In this document: positions 1 through 9,484 of the stretch, in pieces | Layout: each line of letters starts with the position of its first letter | How positions within the stretch are numbered: the stretch's first letter is position 1 | Assembly: GCA_002027195.1 (NCBI GenBank) | Contig: MWJO01000018.1 | Coordinates: 1-64,000 of the forward strand | From: Streptomyces sp. GKU 895 | GTDB taxonomy: Bacteria > Actinomycetota > Actinomycetes > Streptomycetales > Streptomycetaceae | Direction of reading: 5' to 3' | Length of the DNA: 64,000 nt | The notes under the pieces: model-generated | Told to the model about the DNA's origin: nothing | The model's database searches: none | The model's input: only the letters and a program-made list of their open reading frames with translations | Made by a program: the position numbers and the translations under genes

Positions 1-177
1 TGTGGGGTGGGGGTTTCTCGACGGCCGCGAGGTGTGATCGAGGGGTGTTCGAGGGTTACTCCACGGCGCGCGATGAGGTGGGCGGGGTCCGGCGGGCTGG
101 TCGGCGGCCGGGGGTTCGTAGGGTGGCGGGGGTAGGGTCGGGGGTGTTGAGCAGCGGAGGTGGCAGGAGACGTGAGC

Positions 178-477
178 GTGCAGCAGGAGGCCGGGGTCGG
201 CGGTGAGGCTCTGGAGGTCTGGATCGATCAGGATCTCTGTACCGGCGACGGCATCTGTGTCCAGTACGCGCCTGAGGTGTTCGAGCTGGACATCGACGGT
301 CTGGCGTATGTGAAGGGCGCGGACGACGAGCTGCTGCAGTCCGCAGGTGCGTCGACGCCGGTGCCGCTGCCGTTGCTGACGGACGTGGTGGACTCGGCCA
401 GGGAGTGCCCGGGCGAGTGCATTCATGTGCGCCGGGTGTCGGACGGGGTCGAGGTGTACGGGCCTGACGTGGCGTGA
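178..477 (+). CDS. Small ferredoxin (3Fe-4S/4Fe-4S type)
   Basis: Predicted soluble one-electron carrier of about 99 residues. The cluster ligands are visible: C21-x5-C27 in CTGDGIC, then C77-P-x2-C81 in ECPGECI near the C-terminus, the pattern of single-cluster bacterial ferredoxins that often serve cytochromes P450. The Asp in the first loop and the fourth Cys leave open whether it holds a 3Fe-4S or a 4Fe-4S cluster. The start is the GTG at 178 because AGGAGA lies seven bases upstream; GTG 160 and GTG 172 are in frame but badly placed for that ribosome binding site. No P450 or reductase lies beside it, so its partner is unknown. It converges on the next gene with about 95 bases between. Confidence 0.85.
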   Translation: MQQEAGVGGEALEVWIDQDLCTGDGICVQYAPEVFELDIDGLAYVKGADDELLQSAGASTPVPLPLLTDVVDSARECPGECIHVRRVSDGVEVYGPDVA

Positions 478-573
478 CCGCGCGGGGCTGCCGGTCGGCG
501 GTGTCTCTCCGGCCGGAACGCTTGGTGTCGCTCTGTCAGTTGTCCGCCGTCGTGGTGGCGTGCTGAGCGGGGC

Positions 574-1153
574 TCAGACGCTCTGTGCGCCGGCCGGGGT
601 GGAGCGCAGGAAGGTGCCGTTCTTCCACTGCCATTTCGCGCTGGTCCGCACGTCCGGGCAGCAACTGGGTACGGAGGCCGAGGAGTAGCCGAGTGTGTCG
701 GCGAGGACGCCGGCGTCGGAGACGGCGAGGGTCTTGACGGTGGTGCGGTCCTTGGGGTCGATCAGGGTGGCCACGACGCGGGGTTTCTTGGCGTCGGCGG
801 ACTGGGTGAGGACGTAGACGCCGTCGGGCGGGGTGCCCATGGGGGCGTCGCAGTGGACGACCGCGACGGTCTCGGGGCGGCCGTCGCCGTCGAGGTCGCC
901 GGTGGCCTTCTTCACCACCAGGGCTTTGACGGGGCCGCAGTCGATCGGGAAGTCGACGTGGGCCGGGTTCGGGGCGGTGACGGTCGGGGGGGGCCTGCTG
1001 CGACTGCGGGCCGGCGGCCTGGGCGGCGGTGGCCGGATTCGGCTGGAGGACCGAGGAGAGGGCCACGACGCCTGCCACGGCGGTGGCGGTGGCCACCCAG
1101 TGGATCGGGCGGGTGTGCGTGTGAGCGAGTTCCGGAACCGCGGAGTGCTGCAC
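574..1153 (-). CDS. Exported or membrane-anchored hypothetical protein with an FG-GAP-like DGDG motif; frame interrupted
   Basis: Not recognised as a named family. From GTG 1153 (CGGGAG ten bases upstream) it encodes an N-terminal hydrophobic segment (WVATATAVAGVVALSS, about residues 14-30) followed by an Ala/Gln/Pro-rich linker, which suggests export or anchoring. After a G8 run at 986-993 the coding sense continues in another frame as a compact domain with DLDGDGRPETVAVV, typical of a Ca-binding FG-GAP/VCBS-like repeat, and a Cys pair. One base too many (or two too few) in the G8 run explains the break; a real phase-variable tract cannot be excluded. About 193 residues when joined. Confidence 0.6.
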
Positions 1154-1291
1154 TAGGGGTGACTCCCGAGAGGGCTGTGGCGGTGGGGGTGTCCCGCATG
1201 GTGCCACACGTCACAGGGGAGCGGAACGGCGGGGTCGGTGGTTGTCGCCCGGGCCTCGGGGCCGGGGGCGTCGGCAACGAAAAGGCGCCGG

Positions 1292-1326
1292 GGCCGAGTT
1301 CCTGAGCTGGTGTCGGGAACTCGGCC
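1292..1326 (-). terminator. Stem-loop downstream of trmI
   Basis: Perfect 11-bp inverted repeat (GGCCGAGTTCC / GGAACTCGGCC) with a 13-base loop, 36 bases past the trmI stop. There is no T-tract, which is usual for Streptomyces terminators. Confidence 0.6.
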
Positions 1327-1361
1327 GCGGCGCGGTTGCGTTGTACGCGGCACGGGCCGCG

Positions 1362-2262
1362 TCAGCGGCCGGAGCCGCCGTCGGCGTTGGGGCCGGCGTA
1401 GTCCTCACCGTAGGCGCCTTGGCGGGGCGGCGGCGGCGCATGGGCGGCTCGACGCCGTCGGCGAGGCGACGGGCGGTGAGCAGGAAGCCGGTGTGGCCGA
1501 TCATCCGGTGGTCCGGGCGGACGGCGAGGCCCTCGATGTGCCAGTTGCGGATCATCGACTCCCAGGCGGTCGGCTCGTTGAAGGAGCCGATCTCGCGGAT
1601 GGACTCGACGGTCCGGGCGAGCTGGGTGGTGGTGGCGACGTAGCAGCAGAGGATGCCGCCGGGGACGAGCGCCTTGGAGACGGCCTCGAGGCATTCCCAG
1701 GGGGCGAGCATGTCGAGGATGACGCGGTCGACGTCGGTGTCGGACAGGTTGTCCTGGAGGTCGCCGACGGTGAGCTGCCAGGCGGGGTGGGGGCCGCCGA
1801 AGTAGCGCTCGACGTTCTGCTGGGCGATCTCCGCGAAGTCCTCGCGGCGCTCGTAGCTGTGCAGCATGCCCTGGTCGCCGATGGCGCGCAGCAGGAAGCT
1901 GCTGAGCGAGCCGGAGCCGACACCGGCTTCGACGACGCGTGCGCCGGGGAAGATGTCGGCGAAGGCGAGGATCTGTCCCGCGTCCTTCGGGTAGACGACG
2001 GCTGCCCGCGGGGCATGGACAGGACGTAGTCGGGGAGCAGGGGGCGCAGCGCGAGGTAGGCGACGTTACCAGTGGTGCGGACAACGCTGCCCTCGGGAGC
2101 GCCGATCAGCTCGTCGTGGGGGAAGGAACCCTTGTGGGTGTGGAAGTTCTTTCCCTCTTCGAGCGTGAACGTGTAGTGGCGGCCCTTGGGGTCGGTCAGC
2201 TGAACCTGGTCCCCGACCTTGAAGGGCCCGCGCCTGCGGGCGGCACCGGTCGGTTCGGACAT
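1362..2262 (-). CDS. trmI: tRNA (adenine-N1)-methyltransferase, TrmI family (two frameshifts)
   Basis: SAM-dependent m1A58 tRNA methyltransferase of about 300 residues. The N-terminus (RRRGPFKVGDQVQLTDPKG) is the typical actinobacterial TrmI beta-barrel start. The Rossmann core appears as VVEAGVGSGSLS, DLQDNLSD and VDRVILDMLAPWE, and the C-terminus ends GAYGEDYAGPNADGG. The reading frame breaks twice. The CCC at 2005-2007 should be CCCC, restoring MPRGAAVVYPKD, and the CC at 1417-1418 should be CCC, restoring AKGAYGEDY. Both are one-base losses in C runs, so the gene is probably intact in the organism. It lies 77 bases downstream of the M50 protease gene on the same strand and is probably co-transcribed with it. 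Confidence 0.9.
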
Positions 2263-2339
2263 GTGAACAGACTACCGGCGTTTCGGAGGGCCGCCGACCA
2301 CGAGGAAGCCCCGGGCACCGCTTGAGGAGAGCGGTGCTC

Positions 2340-3906
2340 TCAGCTCGGGCGGGCCATGGCCTTGACGAAGGCGCGCTCGACGTCGGCGGCGGACAGGACG
2401 CCGTAGATCTCGCCGGTGTCCTCGACCACGAGGTATTCGGTGGCAGGGGTGGCGCGCAGGGCGTCGAGGAGGTCCTCCCCGGCCAGTTCCGCGGAGACGC
2501 GCATGCCGTCGGTGAGGTCCTGGGCGAGGCCGCTGACGGCGACCCAGGGGCGGCGGTGTTCGGGGACGCCGACGATGGCGGCCTCGCGGACGAGGGAGAG
2601 GGGTTCGCCGTCGGTGTCGACGACGACGAGGGCGCGGGCGCGGCTTCGTTGGGCGCGGCGCGAGGGCCTCGGAGAGGGGGGTGTCGGTCTCGACGGGGAC
2701 GGCGCGGCGGGTGAGGTTGCGGGCGCGGAGTTCCGGGAGGTGTTCGCGCAGGCGGGCCATGCGGAGGCTGTTGCCGGCGCCGGTCCAGATGATGGCGGCG
2801 AGGATCGCGGCGAGCAGGGCGTCCAGGACGGTGTCCATGCCGACGTTGTCCTCGGCGTTGGAGCCGAGGGCTCCGGACTGGGTGAGCAGCGGGAGGCCGA
2901 TGAGGACGGAGACGGCGAGGGCGCGGCCGACCCAGGCGGCGGCGATGGTGCCGCTCATGGGCTTGCCGGTGATCTTCCAGACGACGGCGCGGAGCATGCG
3001 GCCGCCGTCGAGGGGCAGGCCCGGCAGGAGGTTGAAGGCGGCCACGATGAGGTTGGAGATCATCAGGCCGGCGAGGAGGACGCCGGGGACGGTGCCGGGT
3101 TCGACGGGCTGGAGGGCGACGTAGAAGAGGCCGGCGAGGACGAGGGAGAGCAGGGGGCCGACGAAGGCCAGCACGAACTCGCGGCCGGGGGTCTCGGCTT
3201 CCTTCTCGATCTCGGAGACGCCGCCGAAGAACTGGAGCTGGATGCGGCGTACGGGGAGCTTGAAGCGGAGGGCGGCGACCGTGTGGGCGAGTTCGTGGAC
3301 GAGGACGGAGGCGTAGAAGGCGACGGCGAAGAAGAGGGAGACGAGGTAGCGGGCGGCGCCGAGTTCGGGCAGGACGCGGTCGAGCTGTCCGCCGAAGACC
3401 CAGGTGATGAGGGCGGCCACGAGGAACCAGCTGGGCGCGACGTACACGGGCACGCCGAAGGGGCGTCCCATGAGCAGTCCGCCACCGGGTTCGCGCTGCC
3501 GCTGGGGCGGGCGGGTCTTGGTGGTGCCGGTGTGGGCGAGGGTGCGGTGGTCGTGGGCCGGGTCCTGGCGCTCGTTGTGAGGCCTGTCCTCGTCGTGGGG
3601 GGTGGGGGTGTCCGGCGTCGGGTGGTTCTCGGCACCGTCGGCGGTTCCGCCGGTCTCGGTGGCGTCGCCGGTGGTGTGGTCGTCCGTCGCCGTGTCCTGG
3701 CCCTGCGCCTCGGCGTCCGTGGTGCCCGTGCCTGGGTCGCTCGCCGGGCGGGGAGTGCTTGAGCTGCTCGGCGTGCTTGAGCCATGCGGCTTGTCCCGCT
3801 GCCCCTCCCCCGTGGTGGGGTCGGCGGCCGGGGTCGTAGGGCCTGCGTGCTGGGTCGGCTCGTCGTTGCCGGACCGCGGCTGCCCGCTCCCGCCGCTCTC
3901 GTCCAC
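2340..3906 (-). CDS. Site-2-type M50 metalloprotease with CBS domains (frameshifted near its 3' end)
   Basis: Intramembrane zinc protease of the SpoIVFB/Rip3 group. After a disordered N-terminus rich in T, D, E, G and P (about 140 residues), multiple membrane segments carry HELAH (zinc ligands and catalytic Glu) and LLPGLPLDGGR (third zinc ligand). A C-terminal CBS region follows the last helices and ends GEIYGVLSAADVERAF. The start is GTG 3906 because GAGGGG sits five bases upstream; a shorter start at ATG 3471 would drop the tail. The frame shifts at about 2636-2643 and 2651-2653; adding one base at each restores an uninterrupted CBS domain. Substrates are unknown. It is divergent from the RecB-type gene. 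Confidence 0.88.
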
Positions 3907-4080
3907 GGTGTCCCCTCGTTCGAAGCGTCTTCCGCGCCTGCCGGCGGAAGGGTCTCGGGGTCGATGGTATGCGGCGGTCGTGACGCGTTCCGCCCCGGCA
4001 CCCCTGTGTTTCCCGGGCTGTCGTGCGGGTCCGGGCGGCGGGTGGGTCACTGTCAGTGGTGGGCCGTAAGGTCTGTGGGC

Positions 4081-5058
4081 ATGGAGACGAGCACCGAGGG
4101 CGCGGCGGAGGCCGCCGGCGGCGGGGTCGCGGACGTGGATCCGCCGGTCGTGGGCGAGCAGGCGGCGACGGCACAGGACGTGACGGTCATGGCCGAGGCG
4201 CGTGTCGCCATAGCGCCCGCGTCGCTGTCGCCGTCGCGGGCGAGCGACTTCATGCAGTGCCCGTTGCTGTACCGGTTCCGGGTGATCGACCGGTTGCCGG
4301 AGAAGCCGAGCGAGGCGGCGACGCGGGGGACTTTGGTGCATGCGGTGTTGGAGCGGTTGTTCGACGCTCCGGCCGGTGAGCGGACGGCGCCGCGGGCCAG
4401 GTCGCTGGTTCCGGGGCAGTGGGACCGGTTGCGGGAGTCGCGGCCCGAGGTCGTGGAGCTGTTCGCCGACGATCCGGAGGGTGAGCGGCTGGCGCGGTGG
4501 CTCGGGGAGGCCGAGCAGTTGGTGGAGCGGTGGTTCAGTCTGGAGGATCCGACGCGGCTGGAGCCTGCCGAGCGGGAGTTGTTCGTCGAGGCGGAGCTGG
4601 AGTCGGGGCTGCGGCTGCGCGGGATCATCGACCGGGTGGATGTGGCGCCCACGGGTGAGGTGCGGATCGTCGACTACAAGACGGGCAAGGCGCCGCGGCC
4701 GGAGTACGCCGAGGGTGCGCTGTTCCAGATGAAGTTCTACGCGCTGGTGGTGTGGCGGCTGAAGCAGGTCGTGCCGCGGCGGTTGCAGCTGGTGTATCTC
4801 GGCAGTGGTGACGTGCTGACGTACGACCCGGTGCCGGCGGATCTGGAGCGGGTGGAGCGGAAGTTGCTGGCGCTGTGGGAGGCGATCCGGCTGGCGACGG
4901 AGACGGGTGACTGGCGTCCTCGGCCGACGAAGCTGTGCGGCTGGTGTGACCACCAGGCGCACTGCCCGGAGTTCGGCGGTACTCCCCCGCCGTATCCGCT
5001 GCCGGTGAGGGCGGCCGAGTCGGGCGGGGCGTCGCAGGGCAGAATGGGGCCGGACTAG
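4081..5058 (+). CDS. RecB-family PD-(D/E)XK nuclease with a predicted iron-sulfur cluster
   Basis: A 325-residue exonuclease-like protein (COG2887 type). The nuclease core is GIIDRVD ... VRIVDYKTGK (about residues 181-203), containing the D-x(n)-(D/E)xK metal site. Four Cys fit an AddB/Cas4-like 4Fe-4S staple: C60 in FMQC before the nuclease fold and C286, C289 and C295 in CGWCDHQAHC after it. No helicase domain is present, so it is a stand-alone nuclease. The first 40 residues are low complexity, and ATG 4189 is a plausible alternative start. It sits 14 bases before the regulator gene on the same strand. Confidence 0.88.
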   Translation: METSTEGAAEAAGGGVADVDPPVVGEQAATAQDVTVMAEARVAIAPASLSPSRASDFMQCPLLYRFRVIDRLPEKPSEAATRGTLVHAVLERLFDAPAGERTAPRARSLVPGQWDRLRESRPEVVELFADDPEGERLARWLGEAEQLVERWFSLEDPTRLEPAERELFVEAELESGLRLRGIIDRVDVAPTGEVRIVDYKTGKAPRPEYAEGALFQMKFYALVVWRLKQVVPRRLQLVYLGSGDVLTYDPVPADLERVERKLLALWEAIRLATETGDWRPRPTKLCGWCDHQAHCPEFGGTPPPYPLPVRAAESGGASQGRMGPD

Positions 5059-5072
5059 CGAAGGAGTGTCAC

Positions 5073-5744
5073 GTGGCCATCCGCGTCCTACTGGTCGACG
5101 ACCAGCCGCTGCTGCGTACCGGCTTCCGGATGATTCTGGAGGCGGAGCAGGACATCGCTGTGGTCGGTGAGGCCGGAGACGGCCTTCAGGCGCTCGACCA
5201 GGTGCGGGCGTTGCAGCCCGACGTGGTTCTCATGGACATCCGTATGCCCCGGATGGACGGCGTCGAGGCGACCCGGCAGATCACCGGGCCGGGGCGGGAC
5301 GGTCCGGCGAAGGTGCTGGTGCTGACCACGTTCGATCTCGACGAGTACGTGGTGGAGGCGCTGCGTGCGGGGGCCAGCGGTTTCCTGTTGAAGGACGCGC
5401 CGGCCAACGAGCTGGTGCAGGCGATCCGGGTGGTGGCGGCGGGTGAGGCGATGCTCGCGCCGAGCATCACGCGGCGGCTGCTCGACAAGTACGCCACGCA
5501 TCTGCCGTCGGGTGACGAGCCGGTGCCGGACACGCTGCACACGCTCACCGACCGTGAGGTGGAGGTGCTGAAGCTGGTGGCGCGGGGGTTGTCGAACGCG
5601 GAGATCGCGGCTGATCTGTTCGTCAGCGAGACCACGGTGAAGACGCATGTGGGGCATGTGCTGACGAAGCTCGGGCTGCGGGACCGGGTGCAGGCGGCGG
5701 TGTACGCGTACGAGAGCGGGCTGGTGCGGCCCGGCGCGCAGTAG
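5073..5744 (+). CDS. NarL/FixJ-family response regulator
   Basis: A 223-residue two-component transcription factor. The receiver domain (residues 1-120) shows the acidic pair D9-D10, the phosphorylation site D55 in VLMDIRMPRMDG, LTTFD and the K in FLLKDAP. The LuxR-type HTH (about 155-215) reads LTDREVEVLKLVARGLSNAEIA and TVKTHV. GTG 5073 is preceded by AAGGAG at good spacing. No sensor kinase lies beside it, so it is an orphan regulator here; it may be co-transcribed with the nuclease gene 14 bases upstream. Confidence 0.93.
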   Translation: MAIRVLLVDDQPLLRTGFRMILEAEQDIAVVGEAGDGLQALDQVRALQPDVVLMDIRMPRMDGVEATRQITGPGRDGPAKVLVLTTFDLDEYVVEALRAGASGFLLKDAPANELVQAIRVVAAGEAMLAPSITRRLLDKYATHLPSGDEPVPDTLHTLTDREVEVLKLVARGLSNAEIAADLFVSETTVKTHVGHVLTKLGLRDRVQAAVYAYESGLVRPGAQ

Positions 5745-5762
5745 CGGTAGGGAAGAACATCG

Positions 5763-5791
5763 AGGGCGCCCCTCCTGGGAGTGGGCGCCCT
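5763..5791. terminator. Bidirectional terminator between convergent genes
   Basis: Perfect 9-bp inverted repeat AGGGCGCCC / GGGCGCCCT with an 11-base loop, midway between the regulator stop (5744) and the convergent binding-protein stop (5810). Confidence 0.7.
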
Positions 5792-5809
5792 TGGTGTTGC
5801 CGGGGCTGG

Positions 5810-7387
5810 TCAGCCCTTGCTGATCTCCCAGAAGCGGAAGACGGTGGAGGCGTCGAGGCAGTACTCGAGGCCGTAGACGTTGTCGCGGACGACGGCGTAC
5901 TGCTTGGCCTGCCACAGGGGCAGGACGGGGAGTTCGGCGGCGACGACGTCCTGGAGGTGGCCGAAGTCGCTGTCGGTGGCGGCGCGGTCGCTCTGGGCGG
6001 CGGTGCGCGGGATGAGCGTGTCGGTGATCGTGCTGTTGGTGTAGTTGTTGCTCAGCACGTTGCCCTCGCCGAAGAAGGGGGCGGTGAAGTTGTCGGCGTC
6101 CGGGTAGTCGGGGACCCAGCCCTTCACGTAGACGCCGTACTTGCCCTTGGCTATGTCCTTCTCGTACTGGTCGTAGGCGACGGACTTGACGTCGGCGTCG
6201 AAGAGGCCGCTGTCGTTGAGCTGGGCGGCGATGGCCTTGAGTTCCTGGTCGGTGGAGGGGCCGTAGCGGGTGGGGGTGGACCAGAGGGTGAGCTTGACCT
6301 TGCCGGTGATGCCCTCGGTGTTCAGGGCGGCGGCGGCCTTGGCCTTGGAGGGGCGGGCGCCGTAGGTGTCGAAGAAGGCCGTGTTGTGGCCCGCGATGCC
6401 GGCCGGGATGATCGAGTACAGCGAGGTGGCGGTGCCCTGGTAGACCTGCGCCATGAGGGCGTCGCGGTCGAGCAGGTAGGCGATGGCCTTGCGGACGCCG
6501 AGCTTGCCGGCGACGGGGTCGTCCATGTTGAAGACGAGGTGCTGGACCTCGGCGCTGGTGCCCTCGACGAGTTCGACGTCGGCGTCGGTGCCGGCGGCCT
6601 CGATGTCGGAGATGTCGCTCGCGCTGAGGCCTCGGTAGGCGATGTCGATCTTGTCGTCGGTGAGGTCCTGCTTGAGCTGGGCCTGGTCGACGCCGAACTT
6701 CAGGGTGACGCCGGAGTTCTTGATCTTGGCGGTGCCCTCGTAGTTCTCGTTGACGGAGAAGACGGCCTCGCCGTCGTCGAACGAGTCGAGCTTGTAGGGG
6801 CCGGAGCCGACGGCCTCGCCGTCCTCGCGGAGCTTGCCGGCGTCGTACTGCCGGTGGTCGACGATGGAGCCGGCGCCGGAGGCGATCTTGCTGGGGAAGG
6901 TGGCGTCGGGCGTGTTCAGCTGGAACACGACCGTCTTCTCGTTCGGTGTCTCGACCTTGTCGAGCATGGGGAACATGATCGCGGGGCCGGCGTCGTCGTT
7001 GATCTTCAGCATGCGGTCGAAGGAGAACTTGACGTCCTCCGAGGTGAGGTCGTCACCGTTGCTGAACTTCAGGCCGTCCTTCAGCGTGCACTTGTAGACC
7101 TTGGTCTCGGTGTCGCTGAACCTGCAGTTCTCGGCGGCTTCCGGCACCGGCCCGGTGCCGCCCTTGGGGAAGCTGAGCAGGGACTGGAAGACGTTGTTGA
7201 ACAGCAGCCACGAGCCGGGGTCGTAGCCGGAGGCCGGGTCGGTGGCGAGGACGTCGTCGGACATCCCCATCACCACGGTGGAGCCACCGCTTCCGGATTC
7301 TCCGTTCTCCGAGCCGCAGCCGGTCAACAGGCCGGAGGCCAGCCCCGCCATGATGGGCAGGACCGGCCACTGGTTGCGCAGGTTCAC
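5810..7387 (-). CDS. ABC transporter substrate-binding lipoprotein, family 5 (peptide/nickel type)
   Basis: A 525-residue extracellular solute-binding protein of the OppA/DppA family. The signal peptide ends in the lipobox LLTGC (Cys about residue 24), so it should be tethered to the outer face of the membrane. Family 5 features include DPASGYDPGSW near the N-terminus, GDDLTSEDVKFSFDRML, VGSGPYKL, and VKGWVPDYPDADNF near the C-terminus. No permease or ATPase gene is adjacent, so it must either serve a transporter encoded elsewhere or act as a sensor. A second, diverged copy lies 67 bases upstream. Substrate unknown, probably an oligopeptide. Confidence 0.9.
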   Translation of the reverse strand: MNLRNQWPVLPIMAGLASGLLTGCGSENGESGSGGSTVVMGMSDDVLATDPASGYDPGSWLLFNNVFQSLLSFPKGGTGPVPEAAENCRFSDTETKVYKCTLKDGLKFSNGDDLTSEDVKFSFDRMLKINDDAGPAIMFPMLDKVETPNEKTVVFQLNTPDATFPSKIASGAGSIVDHRQYDAGKLREDGEAVGSGPYKLDSFDDGEAVFSVNENYEGTAKIKNSGVTLKFGVDQAQLKQDLTDDKIDIAYRGLSASDISDIEAAGTDADVELVEGTSAEVQHLVFNMDDPVAGKLGVRKAIAYLLDRDALMAQVYQGTATSLYSIIPAGIAGHNTAFFDTYGARPSKAKAAAALNTEGITGKVKLTLWSTPTRYGPSTDQELKAIAAQLNDSGLFDADVKSVAYDQYEKDIAKGKYGVYVKGWVPDYPDADNFTAPFFGEGNVLSNNYTNSTITDTLIPRTAAQSDRAATDSDFGHLQDVVAAELPVLPLWQAKQYAVVRDNVYGLEYCLDASTVFRFWEISKG

Positions 7388-7454
7388 GTGCGAGTGCCTT
7401 GTCGTCGGGTGTCGGATCCCGGGGCCGGCCGTCCCGCGCCCCGGGCAGGGACGA

Positions 7455-9062
7455 TCAGCCGCTCACACCACGGCCGAGCTCCCACAGCTGAAGGGTGGAG
7501 GAGGAGTTGAGCACGTAGGCGGTGCCGGTGATGTCGTCGCGGGCGGCGACGTACTGCTTGCCCTGCCACAGCGGCAGCACCGGGACGTCGCGGGCGACGA
7601 TGTCCTGGATGTCGGTGAGGCTGGTGGAGGCGGACAGCCGGTCGGCCTGGCGGCGGGATTCCGGGATCAGGGTGTTGCGGATCTTGCTGTTGGCGTAGGG
7701 CGAGCCGAGGAAGTTGTCCTTGTCGAGGAACGGCGCGAGGTAGTTGTCCGCGTCGGGGAAGTCCGGGAACCAGCCCATGCCGTAGACGTCGTACGTGCCC
7801 TTCTGCTCGGCCGGGCGGAAGGTCTTCCAGGGTTCGCCCTTGATGCTGACGTCGAACAGGCCGGAGGCGTTGAGCTGCTGCTGGAGCTGCTCGAACTCCT
7901 TCTTGGTGGCCGACCCGTAGTGGTCGGTGGTGTAGTGCAGGGTCAGCTTCACCGGCGTGGTGATGTTCGCCCCGCTCAGGAAGGCCGCGGCCTTGGTCTT
8001 GCTGGGGTCGCCGTACTGGTTGAAGAACGAGTTGGAGTGGCCGATGATGCTCGCCGGCACCAGCGAGAACAGCGGTTCGGCCTCGGAGCCGTAGACCTTG
8101 GAGACGAGTTCGCTGCGGTTGATGATCTGGGCCATCGCCTGACGCACGGCCTTGGTCTTGACCGTGGGGGCGTTGGTGTTGAAGGCCAGGTAGCGGATCT
8201 CCAGGCCGGGCATCTCGACGAGGTCGACATCGCTGTCGGGGGACGACGCGGAGAGCTTCTCGATCTGCTCGGGCGACATGGTGCGGGTCATGACGTCGAT
8301 GTCACCGTTGTCGATGGCGGTGCCCATGGCGTCGGCGTCCGCGAAGGTGCGCAGTTCGACCTTGTCGTTGTTCACCTTCAGGATCCCCTTGTAGTTGGGG
8401 TTCTTGGTGAACACGGCGCTGACCAGCTGGTCGTCCTTGACCTCGGCGGACATGGTGTACGGGCCGGAGCCGTCGAGGTCGAAGCCGTCGCGCAGGCTCT
8501 TGGCCGGGTAGTCGTCGGGGTTGAGGATGCCGGCGACGGGGGTCGAGAGCTTGTACGGGAAAGTGGCGTCGGCCGTCTTGAGGTGGAAGATCACCTCGCG
8601 GTCGCCCTGGGTCTCGACGGTGTCGATGGTGGAGAGCAGGCCGACCGGGCCGCCCTCGACGTTGATGTTCCGCGCGCGGTCGATGGAGTACTTGACGTCC
8701 TCGGCGGTGACGGCGTCGCCGTTGGCGAACTTCAGGCCCGGGCGCAGCTTGCAGGCGTAGCGCTCGTTGCCGGTGTCGGTGAAACCGCAGCTCTGGGCGG
8801 CCTCGGGCACGGGCTCGCCCTCGCCGCGCGGCTGGATCATCAGGGTCTGCACGGTCTGGCGCAGGATGTTCCAGATGCCGGCGTCGTAGGCGTAGGCCGG
8901 GTCGAGGGGCGCGGGGGCGTCCTTCGAGGCAGTGACCGCGTCCGTGGTGCCGACGACTATCGCGTCTCCGCCGCCGCTGCTGCCGTCGGACCCGCCGCAG
9001 GCGGCGAGCACCGGCGCGAGCAGACCGATCACGGCCGGCAGCACCAAAGTCTTGCGGTTCAT
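7455..9062 (-). CDS. ABC transporter substrate-binding lipoprotein, family 5 (paralogue)
   Basis: A 535-residue OppA/DppA-like lipoprotein and paralogue of its downstream neighbour; the two share AVTAEDVKYSIDRA-, GSGPYTM- and GWFPDFPDADNYLAPF-type segments. The start is ATG 9062, with GGAGAAAC upstream; it gives a clean signal peptide MNRKTLVLPAV ending at the lipobox VLAAC. No transport partners are encoded nearby. The gene pair probably forms one transcription unit read leftward from the 9063-9484 gap. Confidence 0.9.
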   Translation of the reverse strand: MNRKTLVLPAVIGLLAPVLAACGGSDGSSGGGDAIVVGTTDAVTASKDAPAPLDPAYAYDAGIWNILRQTVQTLMIQPRGEGEPVPEAAQSCGFTDTGNERYACKLRPGLKFANGDAVTAEDVKYSIDRARNINVEGGPVGLLSTIDTVETQGDREVIFHLKTADATFPYKLSTPVAGILNPDDYPAKSLRDGFDLDGSGPYTMSAEVKDDQLVSAVFTKNPNYKGILKVNNDKVELRTFADADAMGTAIDNGDIDVMTRTMSPEQIEKLSASSPDSDVDLVEMPGLEIRYLAFNTNAPTVKTKAVRQAMAQIINRSELVSKVYGSEAEPLFSLVPASIIGHSNSFFNQYGDPSKTKAAAFLSGANITTPVKLTLHYTTDHYGSATKKEFEQLQQQLNASGLFDVSIKGEPWKTFRPAEQKGTYDVYGMGWFPDFPDADNYLAPFLDKDNFLGSPYANSKIRNTLIPESRRQADRLSASTSLTDIQDIVARDVPVLPLWQGKQYVAARDDITGTAYVLNSSSTLQLWELGRGVSG

Positions 9063-9484
9063 GCTCGAGTTTCTCCAGAGCTGTCGAGTCCGTGTACCCG
9101 GCATGCATGGGTGGTGCGGCGGATCCACGGGGGGTGCGGTGATGTTCTCGCGACGAGATTAGTCCGCGCCCGCAGAGGGGTTCGCAGGCACCGGAGTTGA
9201 GGTGCCATCACGGAGCGAAACCGGGTGCGGACACACCGAAAACCCGACAGGGGAAGGATTAGTGCAGGTTTCCATCAATCGGGACACAAGGGCACGGCAC
9301 AATCCCCGCATTGCGGGCCGCAGGCACAGACCTGGCCACCTGTCGACCTTGCGCGGAAGTGGGGAACGTCACACGCTCAACCAAGTGTACGGACACCGGA
9401 ATTCGGCCAGCCGTCAAGATTCGAATTCCTTTGCGCGTGGCCCGGAAATACTTCCGCTATCCGCGATGCACGCTGGGTGAACGT
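9063..9484. other. Intergenic region with an 8-bp inverted repeat
   Basis: I see no convincing gene in these 422 bases. The stretch 9380-9460 is more AT-rich than its surroundings and holds the inverted repeat GGAATTCG (9398-9405) / CGAATTCC (9422-9429), 16 bases apart. It lies between the stop of the HAD gene and the start of the binding-protein pair, so it should contain the end of the first unit and the promoter of the second. I could not assign a clear -35/-10 pair. Confidence 0.35.

Noticed and set aside
1..159. Partial gene at the left edge of the window
   Set aside because: The first 159 bases are G-rich with no frame carrying recognisable motifs; they look like upstream sequence of the ferredoxin gene.
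2272..4962. One continuous minus-strand frame covering both the M50 protease and the RecB gene region
   Set aside because: The part right of 3906 is Arg/Pro/Leu-rich antisense of the RecB-type gene. The real start of the M50 gene is GTG 3906, with a good ribosome binding site.
9030..9210. Short frame overlapping the start of the 7455-9062 lipoprotein gene (ATG near 9208)
   Set aside because: It lacks a clear ribosome binding site, has an Arg/Thr/Pro-rich composition without leader-peptide character, and overlaps the real start by one base.
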